Shown here piece by piece: positions 34,330-42,636 of a stretch of DNA of 64,000 nucleotides. The position numbers were made by a program, and so were the translations under genes. Every line of letters starts with the position of its first letter. The first letter of the stretch is position 1. Source of the stretch: Streptomyces uncialis (GTDB lineage Bacteria > Actinomycetota > Actinomycetes > Streptomycetales > Streptomycetaceae); assembly GCF_036250755.1 (NCBI RefSeq), contig NZ_CP109583.1, positions 6,921,501 through 6,985,500 on the forward strand, written 5' to 3'. The notes beneath the pieces were generated by a model. The model saw only the letters and a program-made list of their open reading frames with translations. It had not been told where the DNA came from and did no database searches.

Positions 34330-35505
34330 ATGCGAACCATCCTCGTGACAGGCCCCGGCGGAGCCGGCAGAACCACCGTCGCGGCCGCGACCGCCCTGAC
34401 CGCCGCCCGCACGGGCAACCGCACGCTGCTCCTGTCGACCGACCCCGAGGACACCCTGGGCGCGGCCCTCGGCACCCCCACCGGCCCCACCCCCCGGGAG
34501 GCCGCCCCGGGACTCACCGCCTGGCGCCCGGCCGCCGCCGCCCGCTTCGGCGAGGACCTGCTGCGGCTCCAGGACTGGGCCGCCCCCGCACTGGACCTCG
34601 CGGGCGCGGCCCGGCTGGAGGGCGAGGAGCTCACCCCGCTGCCCGGCGCGGAGGAGGCCGCCGCGTTCCGCGCGCTGCGGGAGGCCGTCCGGGCCTCCCA
34701 CGACGTGGTGGTCGTCGACCTCCCCCCGCTCACCCGCGCCCTCGCCCTCCTCGCCCTGCCCGAACAGCTCCGCCGCTATCTGCGCAGGCTGCTGCCCCCC
34801 GAGCGGCAGGCGGCCCGCGCCCTGCGCCCCGTACTCGGCAGGCTCGCCGGGGTCCCGATGCCGACGGCCGGGCTGTACGAGACCGCCGAACGCTGGGACC
34901 GCGAGCTCGCCGCCGTCCAGGAGGTGATCGCCCACCCGGCCACCACCGTCCGGCTGGTCGCGGAACCGGGCCGCACCGCGACCGACGCGCTGCGCACCGC
35001 CACCACCGCGCTCGCCCTGCACGCCCTGCGGGTGGACACCCTGCTCGCCAACCGGGTGCTCCCCGAGGACGCCGACGGCACCTGGCTCGCGGGCCCCGTC
35101 GCCCAGCAGGGCAAGATCCTCGCGGACTGGGGGTCCGCCGCCGGTCCCGGTTACCCCTTGGGACGCATACCGCACCTCGGCCGGGAACCGCACGGCGTCG
35201 ACGACCTCGGGGCGCTCGCCGTCCCCTACGACCCGGCCCCGCCCGAGCCCGTGCGCTGGCCGGTCACCGACCCGCCCGGCGACGAGGGGGTGCTGCTCTG
35301 GACGGTCCCGCTGCCCGGGGCCGTACGGGAGGACCTGGATCTGCTGCGGCGCGGCGACGAACTCGTCATCACCGCCGGACGGTTCCGCAGAATCGTTCCG
35401 CTGCCGTCCGCGCTGCGCCGTTGCACCGTCGCCGGGGCGGGTCTGCGCGACGGTGAGCTGCGGGTCCGGTTCACGCCCGATCCGGGGCTCTGGCCGCGCA
35501 CGTGA
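34330..35505 (+). CDS. ArsA/GET3-like ATPase with degenerate P-loop
   Basis: Protein of 391 aa of the ArsA-like family. The nucleotide site reads GPGGAGRTT at residues 8-16. The family consensus is GKGGVGKT[ST], so the signature Lys is Pro and the Walker A Lys is Arg. The switch region STDPEDTLGAALG and the Walker-B-like VVVDLPPLTRALALLALPE keep their aspartates. Further family blocks are LPGAEEAAAFRALRE and RPVLGRLAGVPMP. The C-terminus (about 315-391) is the HSP20-like domain found in ArsA relatives. ATP hydrolysis may be lost or weak. A chaperone or binding role beside the SRPBCC protein is possible. Confidence 0.88.
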   Translation: MRTILVTGPGGAGRTTVAAATALTAARTGNRTLLLSTDPEDTLGAALGTPTGPTPREAAPGLTAWRPAAAARFGEDLLRLQDWAAPALDLAGAARLEGEELTPLPGAEEAAAFRALREAVRASHDVVVVDLPPLTRALALLALPEQLRRYLRRLLPPERQAARALRPVLGRLAGVPMPTAGLYETAERWDRELAAVQEVIAHPATTVRLVAEPGRTATDALRTATTALALHALRVDTLLANRVLPEDADGTWLAGPVAQQGKILADWGSAAGPGYPLGRIPHLGREPHGVDDLGALAVPYDPAPPEPVRWPVTDPPGDEGVLLWTVPLPGAVREDLDLLRRGDELVITAGRFRRIVPLPSALRRCTVAGAGLRDGELRVRFTPDPGLWPRT

Positions 35506-35571
35506 AAGGTGTACCGCTGTTCGGGTACCGTCGAAGGGACGAACCGTCGTCTTCCGCAGGAGTCACCCGCC

Positions 35572-36141
35572 ATGAGCGATGCCGAGCGCCCCGAATCCCG
35601 TCCCGGCGGTGAGAGCGGTTCCGACGGTGAGCGGGACGCCCCCACGGCCGGTCCCGCCGACTCCGACGCCTGGTCCACGGCCTGTGCCGAGGACCTGGCC
35701 GAGGAGAAGGCCCGCCGCCGTGCCGAGCACGGGCCGCAGCCCGGCTCCGCGGCCGAGGAACTGCGCCGGCTGATGGACGCGGTCACCGAGAAGCTGTCCG
35801 GGCTCCAGTCGCCGCTGCTCGGCTCCGTCGCGTCGGGCGCCGCCGAGCAGGCCGTCCGGCAGGCGGTACGGCAGGCCCGTGCGGCCGTCGAGCCCGTCAT
35901 CGAGCGCAACCCGCAGGTCTTCGACCACCTCGCCGCCGCGGGCGGCGAACTCCTCGCCGCGTACCGCTCGGCCGTCCAGGCCCAGGAGAGCCGCTGGACC
36001 CGGGGCCCCGGGGCGGACGGCGCCGAGGGGGACCGGCCCGCGGCGGACGGCCGCCCCGAGGGCGATCCCAGCGACCCGCGTGACCAGGCCGGTCCCGGGG
36101 ACGACGGAGCCGCCGGGGGCGGACGCATCGATCTCGACTGA
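35572..36141 (+). CDS. SCO2127-like protein upstream of glucokinase
   Basis: Acidic, largely disordered protein of 189 aa. A helical core (about 60-145: EELRRLMDAVTEKLSGLQSPLLGSVASGAAEQAVRQAVRQARAAVEPVIERNPQVFDHLAAAGGELLAAYR) is flanked by Pro/Gly/Asp/Glu-rich tails. It resembles, in size and position, the about 20-kDa product of S. coelicolor SCO2127, reported to affect glucose use and carbon catabolite repression through glkA. ATG at 35572 has GCAGGAG upstream. TACCGT at 35526-35531 may be its -10 box. Its biochemical role is unknown. Confidence 0.82.
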   Translation: MSDAERPESRPGGESGSDGERDAPTAGPADSDAWSTACAEDLAEEKARRRAEHGPQPGSAAEELRRLMDAVTEKLSGLQSPLLGSVASGAAEQAVRQAVRQARAAVEPVIERNPQVFDHLAAAGGELLAAYRSAVQAQESRWTRGPGADGAEGDRPAADGRPEGDPSDPRDQAGPGDDGAAGGGRIDLD

Positions 36142-36193
36142 CCCCCGCTCGGGTACGGTTGACGCTGCGGGCCACGATCGAACTGAGGGACAT

Positions 36194-37135
36194 ATGGGAC
36201 TGACCATCGGCGTCGACATCGGTGGGACGAAGATCGCGGCCGGGGTGGTCGACGAAGAGGGCGCGATCCTGGAGACACACACCGTGCCCACCCCGTCGAC
36301 CCCCGACGGCATCGTCGACGCGATCTGCGCGGCGGTCGGCGCCGCGGGCCGCGGCCACGACATCGACGCGGTCGGCGTCGGGGCCGCCGGTTACGTGGAC
36401 GAGAAGCGCGCCACGGTCCTGTTCGCCCCCAACATCGACTGGCGCCACGAACCGCTCAAGGACAAGGTCGAGCAGCGGACCGGCCTGCCGGTCGTCGTGG
36501 AGAACGACGCCAACGCCGCCGCCTGGGGCGAGTACCGCTTCGGCGCGGGCCAGGGCCACGACGACGTCATCTGCATCACCCTCGGCACCGGCCTCGGCGG
36601 CGGGGTCATCATCGGCAACAAGCTGCGGCGCGGCCGGTTCGGGGTCGCCGCGGAGTTCGGCCACATCCGTGTCGTGCCCGACGGACTGCTGTGCGGCTGC
36701 GGCAGCCAGGGCTGCTGGGAGCAGTACGCCTCCGGCCGCGCGCTGGTGCGCTACGCCAGGCAGCGCGCCAGGGCCACCCCCGAGCGGGCGGGCGTACTGC
36801 TCGGACTCGGGGACGGCACCGTCGACGGTATCGAGGGCAAGCACATCAGCGCCGCCGCGCGCGCCGGGGACCCGGTCGCCGTCGACTCGTTCCGTGAGCT
36901 CGCGCGCTGGGCCGGGGCCGGACTCGCCGACCTCGCCTCGCTCTTCGACCCGTCCGCCTTCATCGTCGGCGGCGGTGTCTCCGACGAGGGCGATCTGGTG
37001 CTCGACCCGATCCGCAAGTCGTTCCGGCGCTGGCTCGTCGGCTCGCACTGGCGGCCCCACGCCCAGGTGCTGGCCGCCCGCCTCGGCAACAAGGCCGGAC
37101 TCGTCGGCGCGGCCGACCTCGCCCGCCAGGGCTGA
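36194..37135 (+). CDS. glkA: Glucokinase, ROK family
   Basis: ATP-dependent glucose kinase of 313 aa. The ROK plan is complete: phosphate loop DIGGTKIAAGVVD (8-20), catalytic Asp in ENDANAAAWGEYRFG, GTGLGGGVIIGNKL, and the zinc motif CGCGSQGCWEQYASG with its three cysteines and the preceding His in EFGHIRV. In S. coelicolor the orthologue also carries glucose repression signalling. It is 52 bp downstream of the SCO2127-like gene. The ATG is preceded by GAGGG, and TACGGT at 36154-36159 may be a separate -10 box. Confidence 0.97.
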   Translation: MGLTIGVDIGGTKIAAGVVDEEGAILETHTVPTPSTPDGIVDAICAAVGAAGRGHDIDAVGVGAAGYVDEKRATVLFAPNIDWRHEPLKDKVEQRTGLPVVVENDANAAAWGEYRFGAGQGHDDVICITLGTGLGGGVIIGNKLRRGRFGVAAEFGHIRVVPDGLLCGCGSQGCWEQYASGRALVRYARQRARATPERAGVLLGLGDGTVDGIEGKHISAAARAGDPVAVDSFRELARWAGAGLADLASLFDPSAFIVGGGVSDEGDLVLDPIRKSFRRWLVGSHWRPHAQVLAARLGNKAGLVGAADLARQG

Positions 37136-37198
37136 CCGGCCGCCCCTGAACAGGGCGACACCCACCCGGCCAGGCGCCGGGGGCGCCGCGCGACACCG

Positions 37199-37204
37199 TA
37201 CGTT
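37199..37204 (+). promoter_or_regulatory. -10 element of a predicted leaderless promoter
   Basis: TACGTT lies 7 nt before the ATG at 37212, with no ribosome site between. Confidence 0.45.
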
Positions 37205-37211
37205 GGGGATC

Positions 37212-37961
37212 ATGTCTTCCAACTCCGTTGCCGAACCGGACGGTTCGGCCGTGATCCGGGTGCTGAGCTACAACGTACGGTCGATGCGTGACGACACCGG
37301 CGCCCTGGCCCGGGTGATCCGGGCCTGCGCCCCGGACATCGTCCTGATCCAGGAGGCGCCGCGCTTCTTCCGCTGGCGCAAGAAGCTCGCGAGACTCGCG
37401 GCGGCGAGCGGTCTCTACACGCTCTCCGGGGGCGCCACCGCCGCGGGCCCCGCCCTGCTGTGCTCCCTGCGGGCCACCGTCGAGCACACCGAGGACACCC
37501 TGCTGCCGCTCACCCCCGGCCTGCACCGCCGGGGCTTCGCCACCGCGGTGCTCCGCTTCGGCGCGGCCCGGGTCGCCGTACTGAGCTGCCATCTCTCGCT
37601 CCAGAAGGCCGAGCGGCATATCCAGTCCGGGCTGCTGCTGGAGCGCCTCGCGGAGCTCGGCGCCCCGCACGCCGTCGCGGGCGGCGACATCAACGAACGC
37701 CCCGACGGCCCGGCCTTCCGCCGGCTCGCCGGGTCCCTCCAGGACGGCTGGGCCACCAAGCCCTGGGGCGCCGAGTACACCTCGCCCGCCGACCGGCCGC
37801 GCCAGCGGATCGACGCGGTGTTCGCGACCCCCGGGATCGAGGTCCTGAGCTGCGGGGTCCCCACCGGACTCCCCGGGATCACCGACGCGGACCTGAGGGC
37901 GGCCACCGACCATCTGCCGGTCCTGGCCACCCTCCGCGTCCCTGTGTCCGGCACCCCGTAG
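37212..37961 (+). CDS. Endonuclease/exonuclease/phosphatase family protein
   Basis: Protein of 249 aa with the full set of EEP-fold motifs: LSYNVRSM (metal Asn), LIQEAP (metal Glu), LSCHLSLQ, GGDINERPDGPAF (Asp and Asn of the active site) and the C-terminal TDHLPVLA (catalytic Asp-His pair). No signal peptide is seen, so it is cytoplasmic. Substrates of this family range from DNA to phosphoinositides; none can be assigned here. It converges with the next gene, 15 bp apart. Confidence 0.9.
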   Translation: MSSNSVAEPDGSAVIRVLSYNVRSMRDDTGALARVIRACAPDIVLIQEAPRFFRWRKKLARLAAASGLYTLSGGATAAGPALLCSLRATVEHTEDTLLPLTPGLHRRGFATAVLRFGAARVAVLSCHLSLQKAERHIQSGLLLERLAELGAPHAVAGGDINERPDGPAFRRLAGSLQDGWATKPWGAEYTSPADRPRQRIDAVFATPGIEVLSCGVPTGLPGITDADLRAATDHLPVLATLRVPVSGTP

Positions 37962-37976
37962 GGCGCCGCGCGGAGA

Positions 37977-38627
37977 TCACACCACCGCGCCGCGCCCCGG
38001 GTCCTCCTCGTCCTCGTCGTCGGGCTTCATCCGGGCCACCAGCGTCGCGAAGCCGCCGAGGAAACCGCCGATGGTGGCCAGCGACAGCCACCAGGTCATC
38101 TCCCAGCCCAGCAGCACCGCCAGCAACAGCAGCAGCGGGCCGCCGATCAGCCCGAGCCACGCGAACTTCGCCGTCGCGTCGGCGTCGGGCAGCGGCGGCG
38201 GCTCCGGGGGGACGAAGTGCCCCTCGTCGCCCGCCTCGAAGTCGTCGTCCGAGGGCTCCGCCAGACTGTGGTCCCGGGGCCCGCCGACCCCCGGGGCGAA
38301 CGTCACGGAGCCCCCGAGCGGGGTGCCGGGACCGCCCGCCGCAGAGTCGTCGCCCTTCCCGGACGCCTCGTCGCCGCCGGTCTGCGTACCGCCGCTCTCC
38401 GTGCTGTTGGTCTCCGCCTCCAGGAGCGCCAGGTCCTCCACCGACTTGAAGGGCTTCGCCCCGGGCGGGTCCGGCGGCTCCTCCCCGTACCCCGCCACGA
38501 TCGCCTCCCAGGCGGCCGACTGCGCCGCCTCGTCCAGCGGCGCGGCCTCATCCGGCCCCTGCTCCCCGGCCGCCGCGCGGTCCTCGGGCTCGCGGCCGTC
38601 CTCGCGGTCCGCGTCGTGCTCAGCCAC
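37977..38627 (-). CDS. Conserved acidic membrane protein
   Basis: Unassigned protein of 216 aa. The N-terminal 155 residues are acidic and low in complexity with a more conserved block AAWEAIVAGYGEEPPDPPG (about 40-60). Two hydrophobic helices (about 160-200) are followed by a charged cytoplasmic tail. The block and helix pair resemble uncharacterised actinobacterial membrane proteins usually encoded beside the esterase gene. GTG at 38627 overlaps the end of that gene by 8 bp, so the two are cotranscribed. Confidence 0.75.
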   Translation of the reverse strand: MAEHDADREDGREPEDRAAAGEQGPDEAAPLDEAAQSAAWEAIVAGYGEEPPDPPGAKPFKSVEDLALLEAETNSTESGGTQTGGDEASGKGDDSAAGGPGTPLGGSVTFAPGVGGPRDHSLAEPSDDDFEAGDEGHFVPPEPPPLPDADATAKFAWLGLIGGPLLLLLAVLLGWEMTWWLSLATIGGFLGGFATLVARMKPDDEDEEDPGRGAVV

Positions 38628-39399
38628 CGGTGGCCGTCCCTTCCTTGCCGACACTGGGTGCGAGCCGGCCGATGAACGCGAGGCTCTCCTCGAAGATCCG
38701 GTCCGCGTCGTGGTCCAACGTCGCGACGTGGTAGCTCTGTTCCAGCAGGATCTCGGTGACATCCGTGGACGACACCCGGCCCAGCACCCGCGCCGAGTCC
38801 GACGGCGGCACCACATGGTCCTCCGGGCTGTGCAGCAGCACCAGCGGCTGGGTCACCTGCGGCAGGTCCGCGTCCACGACCTTGAACAGATGCCCCAGCG
38901 AGTACGCCGCGCGCAGCGGCACCCGCTCGTACCCGACCTCGAACGCGCCCTCCTTCGCGATGTCCCCCACCAGCCCCTTCGTCGTCCGGACCAGATGCCG
39001 GGCCACCGGCAGCGCCTTCGACGCCGCTCCGTGCAGGGCGATCGCCGGGTTGACGACGACGATCCCGCTCACCGCGTCACCGTGCTGCGCCGCGAGCCGC
39101 AGGGCCAGCGCGCCGCCCATCGACAGCCCGAGGACGAACACCCGCGCACACCGGTCCCGCAGCGCGTGCAGCTCCCGGTCGACTTCCGCGTACCAGTCCT
39201 GCCAGCCGGTGGACTCCATGTCCTGCCACCGGGTGCCGTGGCCGGGGAGCAGGGGCAGGGACACCGTCAGTCCCCGCGCGGCGAGGAAGTCCGCCCAGGG
39301 GCGCAGTGACTGGGGGGAACCGGTGAATCCGTGACAGAGAAGGACACCGGTCCCCCCGCCGTCATGACGGAAGGGCTCGGCACCGGGGAGGACCGTCAC
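38620..39399 (-). CDS. Alpha/beta hydrolase (carboxylesterase/monoacylglycerol lipase-like)
   Basis: Enzyme of 259 aa with the serine-hydrolase triad: nucleophile in GLSMGG, Asp in HSPEDHVVPPSD and His in SYHVATLDHD. The oxyanion motif LLCHGFTGSPQSLRPWADFLAARG is near the N-terminus. It resembles Est30/YvaK-type carboxylesterases of about 250 aa and lacks a signal peptide. It is divergent from the acyltransferase gene plsC and may take part in lipid turnover. Confidence 0.92.
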   Translation of the reverse strand: MTVLPGAEPFRHDGGGTGVLLCHGFTGSPQSLRPWADFLAARGLTVSLPLLPGHGTRWQDMESTGWQDWYAEVDRELHALRDRCARVFVLGLSMGGALALRLAAQHGDAVSGIVVVNPAIALHGAASKALPVARHLVRTTKGLVGDIAKEGAFEVGYERVPLRAAYSLGHLFKVVDADLPQVTQPLVLLHSPEDHVVPPSDSARVLGRVSSTDVTEILLEQSYHVATLDHDADRIFEESLAFIGRLAPSVGKEGTATGG

Positions 39400-39595
39400 G
39401 TTCGGTCTCCTGTTCGTGTGAAGGGTCGGAAAACGGACCGGGTGCGTCCGGCCGGGGTCCAGGGGTCCGGCCGGGGGGCTGAGGGGCTCGGGAAGGCTCT
39501 GCGCACTGGGCCGGGGCTTCGCAAGGGGTACTTCACCGTACGCGACGGTGCTGACACCGGCCAGGGCCGTCGGGCCTGTCCGCCGCGCCGCGGGT

Positions 39596-39601
39596 TATGG
39601 T
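39596..39601 (+). promoter_or_regulatory. -10 element upstream of plsC
   Basis: TATGGT lies 28 nt before the TTG start, leaving room for the AGGAGG ribosome site. No clear -35 box is seen. Confidence 0.4.
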
Positions 39602-39629
39602 CTGACCGACAGAAACAGGAGGCAGTCGG

Positions 39630-40424
39630 TTGATCTACGGCGCGATGAAGTTTTCCATCGGGGGGCCGCTGAAGCTTGCCTTCAGGCCCTGGGTGGAGGG
39701 CATCGAGCACATTCCCGCCGAGGGTCCCGCCATCCTCGCGAGCAATCATCTGTCCTTCTCGGACTCCTTCTTCCTCCCCGCGGTCCTCGACCGCAAGGTC
39801 ACCTTCATCGCGAAGGCCGAATACTTCACCACCCCCGGCGTCAAGGGACGGATGACCGCCGCCTTCTTCAAGGGCGTCGGACAGCTCCCGGTCGACCGCT
39901 CCGGGGCGCGGGGCGCGGGCGAGGCGGCGATCCGCAGCGGGATCGAGGTACTGGAACGCGGCGAGCTGTTCGGGATCTACCCCGAGGGCACCCGCTCACC
40001 CGACGGCCGTCTCTACCGCGGCAAGCCCGGCGGACTCGCCCGGGTGGCGCTGGCCACCGGCGCCCCGGTGATCCCCGTCGCGATGATCGACACCGAGAAG
40101 ATCCAGCCCCCGGGCAAGGTCGTCCCCAAGCTGATGCGGCCCGGCATCCGGATCGGCGAGCCCCTCGACTTCCGCCGCTACCAGGGCATGGAGCACGACC
40201 GCTTCGTGCTGCGCGCGGTGACCGACGAGGTCATGTACGAGATCATGAAGCTGTCCGGCCAGGAGTACGTGGACATCTACGCGACCGCCGCCAAGCGGCA
40301 GATCGCGGAGGCCGCGAAGGCCGAGCGGGAGGCCCTCAAGGCCGAGAAGGCCGCGGACCGGCAGGCCGCGAAGAGCGTCGCCGCCGCGCCGGAGCCGACG
40401 GAGCGGGACGCCTCCGGTTCCTGA
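39630..40424 (+). CDS. plsC: 1-acyl-sn-glycerol-3-phosphate acyltransferase
   Basis: Phospholipid synthesis enzyme of 264 aa that acylates lysophosphatidic acid at the membrane. NHLSFSD (the NHx4D catalytic motif, about 40-46) and YPEGTRSPDG are the two acyltransferase signatures. The C-terminal 50 residues are a charged Ala/Lys/Glu-rich helix. The start is TTG with AGGAGG 7 nt upstream. An ATG five codons further in is the alternative. It matches the position of the mycobacterial plsC-like gene Rv2182c. Confidence 0.94.
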   Translation: MIYGAMKFSIGGPLKLAFRPWVEGIEHIPAEGPAILASNHLSFSDSFFLPAVLDRKVTFIAKAEYFTTPGVKGRMTAAFFKGVGQLPVDRSGARGAGEAAIRSGIEVLERGELFGIYPEGTRSPDGRLYRGKPGGLARVALATGAPVIPVAMIDTEKIQPPGKVVPKLMRPGIRIGEPLDFRRYQGMEHDRFVLRAVTDEVMYEIMKLSGQEYVDIYATAAKRQIAEAAKAEREALKAEKAADRQAAKSVAAAPEPTERDASGS

Positions 40425-40529
40425 CCGGGGCGGGCGGCCCACCGGAACCGGAACCGGTACGGGGACCGTCAGCGGTAGCGACGACGTACGGGTACCGGCC
40501 GCGGTACCGATGGGGCGGGTGGGGGAGCG

Positions 40530-41768
40530 GTGGGCGGAACGACCAAGCGGGAACGCGTCATGCGGATGTCCGTCGAGCAGCCTCTGTGGAGCGCCCTCAC
40601 CGGCTACCGCGTGCTCACCATGCTGTACGCGATCGGCGTGTTCCTGTCGATGTACGGCACGGTCGTCCGCCCCTGGGTCGCCATCGCGTACTACGTCGTC
40701 CTGGCCGGCTGGACCCTCGCCACCCTGGGGAAGGTCTCCGGCGCGGCCCGCTGCACCAAGCGCTTCCTGGTCGCCGATCTGACCATCGCCCTGACCGGCA
40801 TCCTGCTCACCCCGGTCGTCGTCCCCTATGAACGCATCGTCGACGGCGCGCCCACCCTGCCGTCGATATGGACCGCGGGCGCCGTGCTCGCCTTCGCCCT
40901 CAAGGGCGGCTGGCGCTGGGCGGCCGTGGCCTCCGCGCTCGTCGGCGCCGCCAACATCGTCCAGCGCGGCGGCGTGAGCCGGGACACCGTCCACAACGTG
41001 ATGCTGGTGTGGGTCGCCTCCATCGCCATCGGGTACGTGGTCGAGGTCGCCCGCGCCTCGGAGCTGACGCTCGCGCGGGCCCTGGAGATCGAGGCGGCCA
41101 CCCGGGAACGCGAACGGCTCGCCCGGGACATCCACGACGGCGTCCTCCAGGTCCTCGCCATGGTGCAGCGGCGGGGCAACGCCCTGGGCGGCGAGGCGGC
41201 GGAGCTGGGCCGGATGGCCGGTGAGCAGGAGGTCGCCCTGCGGACCCTGGTCACCGGCGGGCTCGCACCGCCCTCCCGCGCCTCGGAGGACGCCTCCCGC
41301 GGCGCGCTGGTACGGGCCGTCGAGGTCCCCGACGACGATCCGCCGGACAGCGGCGGCCCGCACGACCTGCGCCCGCTGCTCACCCCCCACGCGGGGTCCC
41401 GGGTCACCCTCTCGGAGCCGGGCGCCCCGGTACTGCTGGCGCCGGGCACGGCCCGTGAGCTGGCGGCGGCCGTCAGCGCCGCGATGGACAATGTGCGGCG
41501 GCACGCGGGTGAGGACGCCCGGGCCTGGATCCTCGTCGAGGACGAGCCCGACGCGGTGATCGTGACGGTCCGCGACGACGGCCCCGGGATCCCCGAGGGA
41601 CGGCTGGAGCGGGCGGAGGGCGAGGGCCGGATGGGAGTGGCCCTGTCGATCCGCGGCAGGCTGCGCGACATCGGCGGCACGGCCGAACTGTTCTCCGTAC
41701 CCGGGCAGGGCACAGAGGTGGAATTGAGGGTTCCGCGCGACGGGACCCGGAAGACGGCGACACGGTGA
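40530..41768 (+). CDS. macS: MacS-like sensor histidine kinase
   Basis: Sensor of 412 aa. Five N-terminal hydrophobic helices (about 25-180) precede the dimerisation motif RERERLARDIHDGVLQVLAMVQRRG and an ATPase domain with AAMDNVRRHAGED, VRDDGPGIPEG and GRMGVALSIRGRLRDIGG. It corresponds, in place and plan, to S. coelicolor MacS of the MacRS pair, which controls morphology and actinorhodin production. The GTG start at 40530 has GGGGGAG upstream. Its stop overlaps a possible GTG start of the regulator gene. Confidence 0.9.
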   Translation: MGGTTKRERVMRMSVEQPLWSALTGYRVLTMLYAIGVFLSMYGTVVRPWVAIAYYVVLAGWTLATLGKVSGAARCTKRFLVADLTIALTGILLTPVVVPYERIVDGAPTLPSIWTAGAVLAFALKGGWRWAAVASALVGAANIVQRGGVSRDTVHNVMLVWVASIAIGYVVEVARASELTLARALEIEAATRERERLARDIHDGVLQVLAMVQRRGNALGGEAAELGRMAGEQEVALRTLVTGGLAPPSRASEDASRGALVRAVEVPDDDPPDSGGPHDLRPLLTPHAGSRVTLSEPGAPVLLAPGTARELAAAVSAAMDNVRRHAGEDARAWILVEDEPDAVIVTVRDDGPGIPEGRLERAEGEGRMGVALSIRGRLRDIGGTAELFSVPGQGTEVELRVPRDGTRKTATR

Positions 41769-41788
41769 CACGGGGGGAGACCCAGCAC

Positions 41789-42514
41789 ATGGACACGGCG
41801 GCGGAGCACAGGGACACGGCGGCACAGGGCGACGGGGGCGGCACGGAGGCGTCCCGTCCGGTCAGGGTCATGGTGGTGGACGACCACCCGATGTGGCGGG
41901 ACGCCGTCGCCCGGGACCTCGCCGAGGCGGGGTTCGACGTGGTCGCCACGGCCGGGGACGGCGAGCAGGCGGTGCGCAGGGCGCGGGCCGCCGGGCCCGA
42001 TGTGGTCGTCCTCGACCTCAACCTCCCCGCGAAGCCCGGTGTCCAGGTGTGCAAGGAGATCGTCGGCGCGAACCCCGCGCTGCGGGTCCTCGTCCTGTCC
42101 GCGAGCGGTGAGCACGCGGATGTCCTGGAGGCCGTGAAGTCGGGGGCCACCGGCTATCTCCTGAAGTCGGCGTCCACCGAGGAGCTGATCGGGGCGGTCC
42201 GCCGGACCGCCGTCGGGGACGCGGTGTTCACCCCGGGCCTCGCGGGCCTCGTCCTCGGCGAGTACCGGCGGCTGGCCTCCGAGCCCGCGCCGGCCACCGC
42301 CGACGAGCCGGGGGCGCCCCGGCTCACCGACCGCGAGACCGAGGTCCTGCGGCTGGTCGCCAAGGGCCTCAGCTACAAGCAGATCGCGGAACGCCTGGTC
42401 ATATCGCACCGGACCGTGCAGAACCATGTGCAGAACACCCTCGGCAAACTCCAGCTGCACAACCGGGTGGAGCTCGTCCGGTACGCGATAGAACGCGGTC
42501 TCGACGACGCCTGA
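41789..42514 (+). CDS. macR: MacR-like response regulator
   Basis: LuxR-family regulator of 241 aa. The receiver has the acidic pair in VMVVDDHPMWRD, Asp in VVVLDLNLPAKPG and Lys in YLLKSAS. The helix-turn-helix domain has LTDRETEVLRLVAKGLSYKQIAERLVISHRTVQNHVQNTLGKL. In S. coelicolor MacR directly controls membrane and envelope genes. ATG at 41789 is preferred because GGGGGGAGA lies 9 nt upstream. A GTG at 41765 overlapping macS is possible. Confidence 0.92.
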   Translation: MDTAAEHRDTAAQGDGGGTEASRPVRVMVVDDHPMWRDAVARDLAEAGFDVVATAGDGEQAVRRARAAGPDVVVLDLNLPAKPGVQVCKEIVGANPALRVLVLSASGEHADVLEAVKSGATGYLLKSASTEELIGAVRRTAVGDAVFTPGLAGLVLGEYRRLASEPAPATADEPGAPRLTDRETEVLRLVAKGLSYKQIAERLVISHRTVQNHVQNTLGKLQLHNRVELVRYAIERGLDDA

Positions 42515-42574
42515 CCCGACCAGGCCGACAACTCCCATGATTCATTGAGGAATTGGCCATTCGCTCCATATCGG

Positions 42575-42590
42575 AGTGACCTGGATCACT
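42575..42590. promoter_or_regulatory. Crp/Fnr-like palindrome upstream of pfkA
   Basis: AGTGACCTGGATCACT is a perfect inverted repeat AGTGA-N6-TCACT, 46 bp before the pfkA start. It is close to the GTG-N6-GNCAC type of site described for S. coelicolor Crp. The only close -10-like hexamer is TACCGT just downstream, so binding could affect initiation. Confidence 0.5.
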
Positions 42591-42636
42591 ACTACCGTGA
42601 ACAGGTCGGCTTCATCCCGAGCGAAGGGACACTTCC

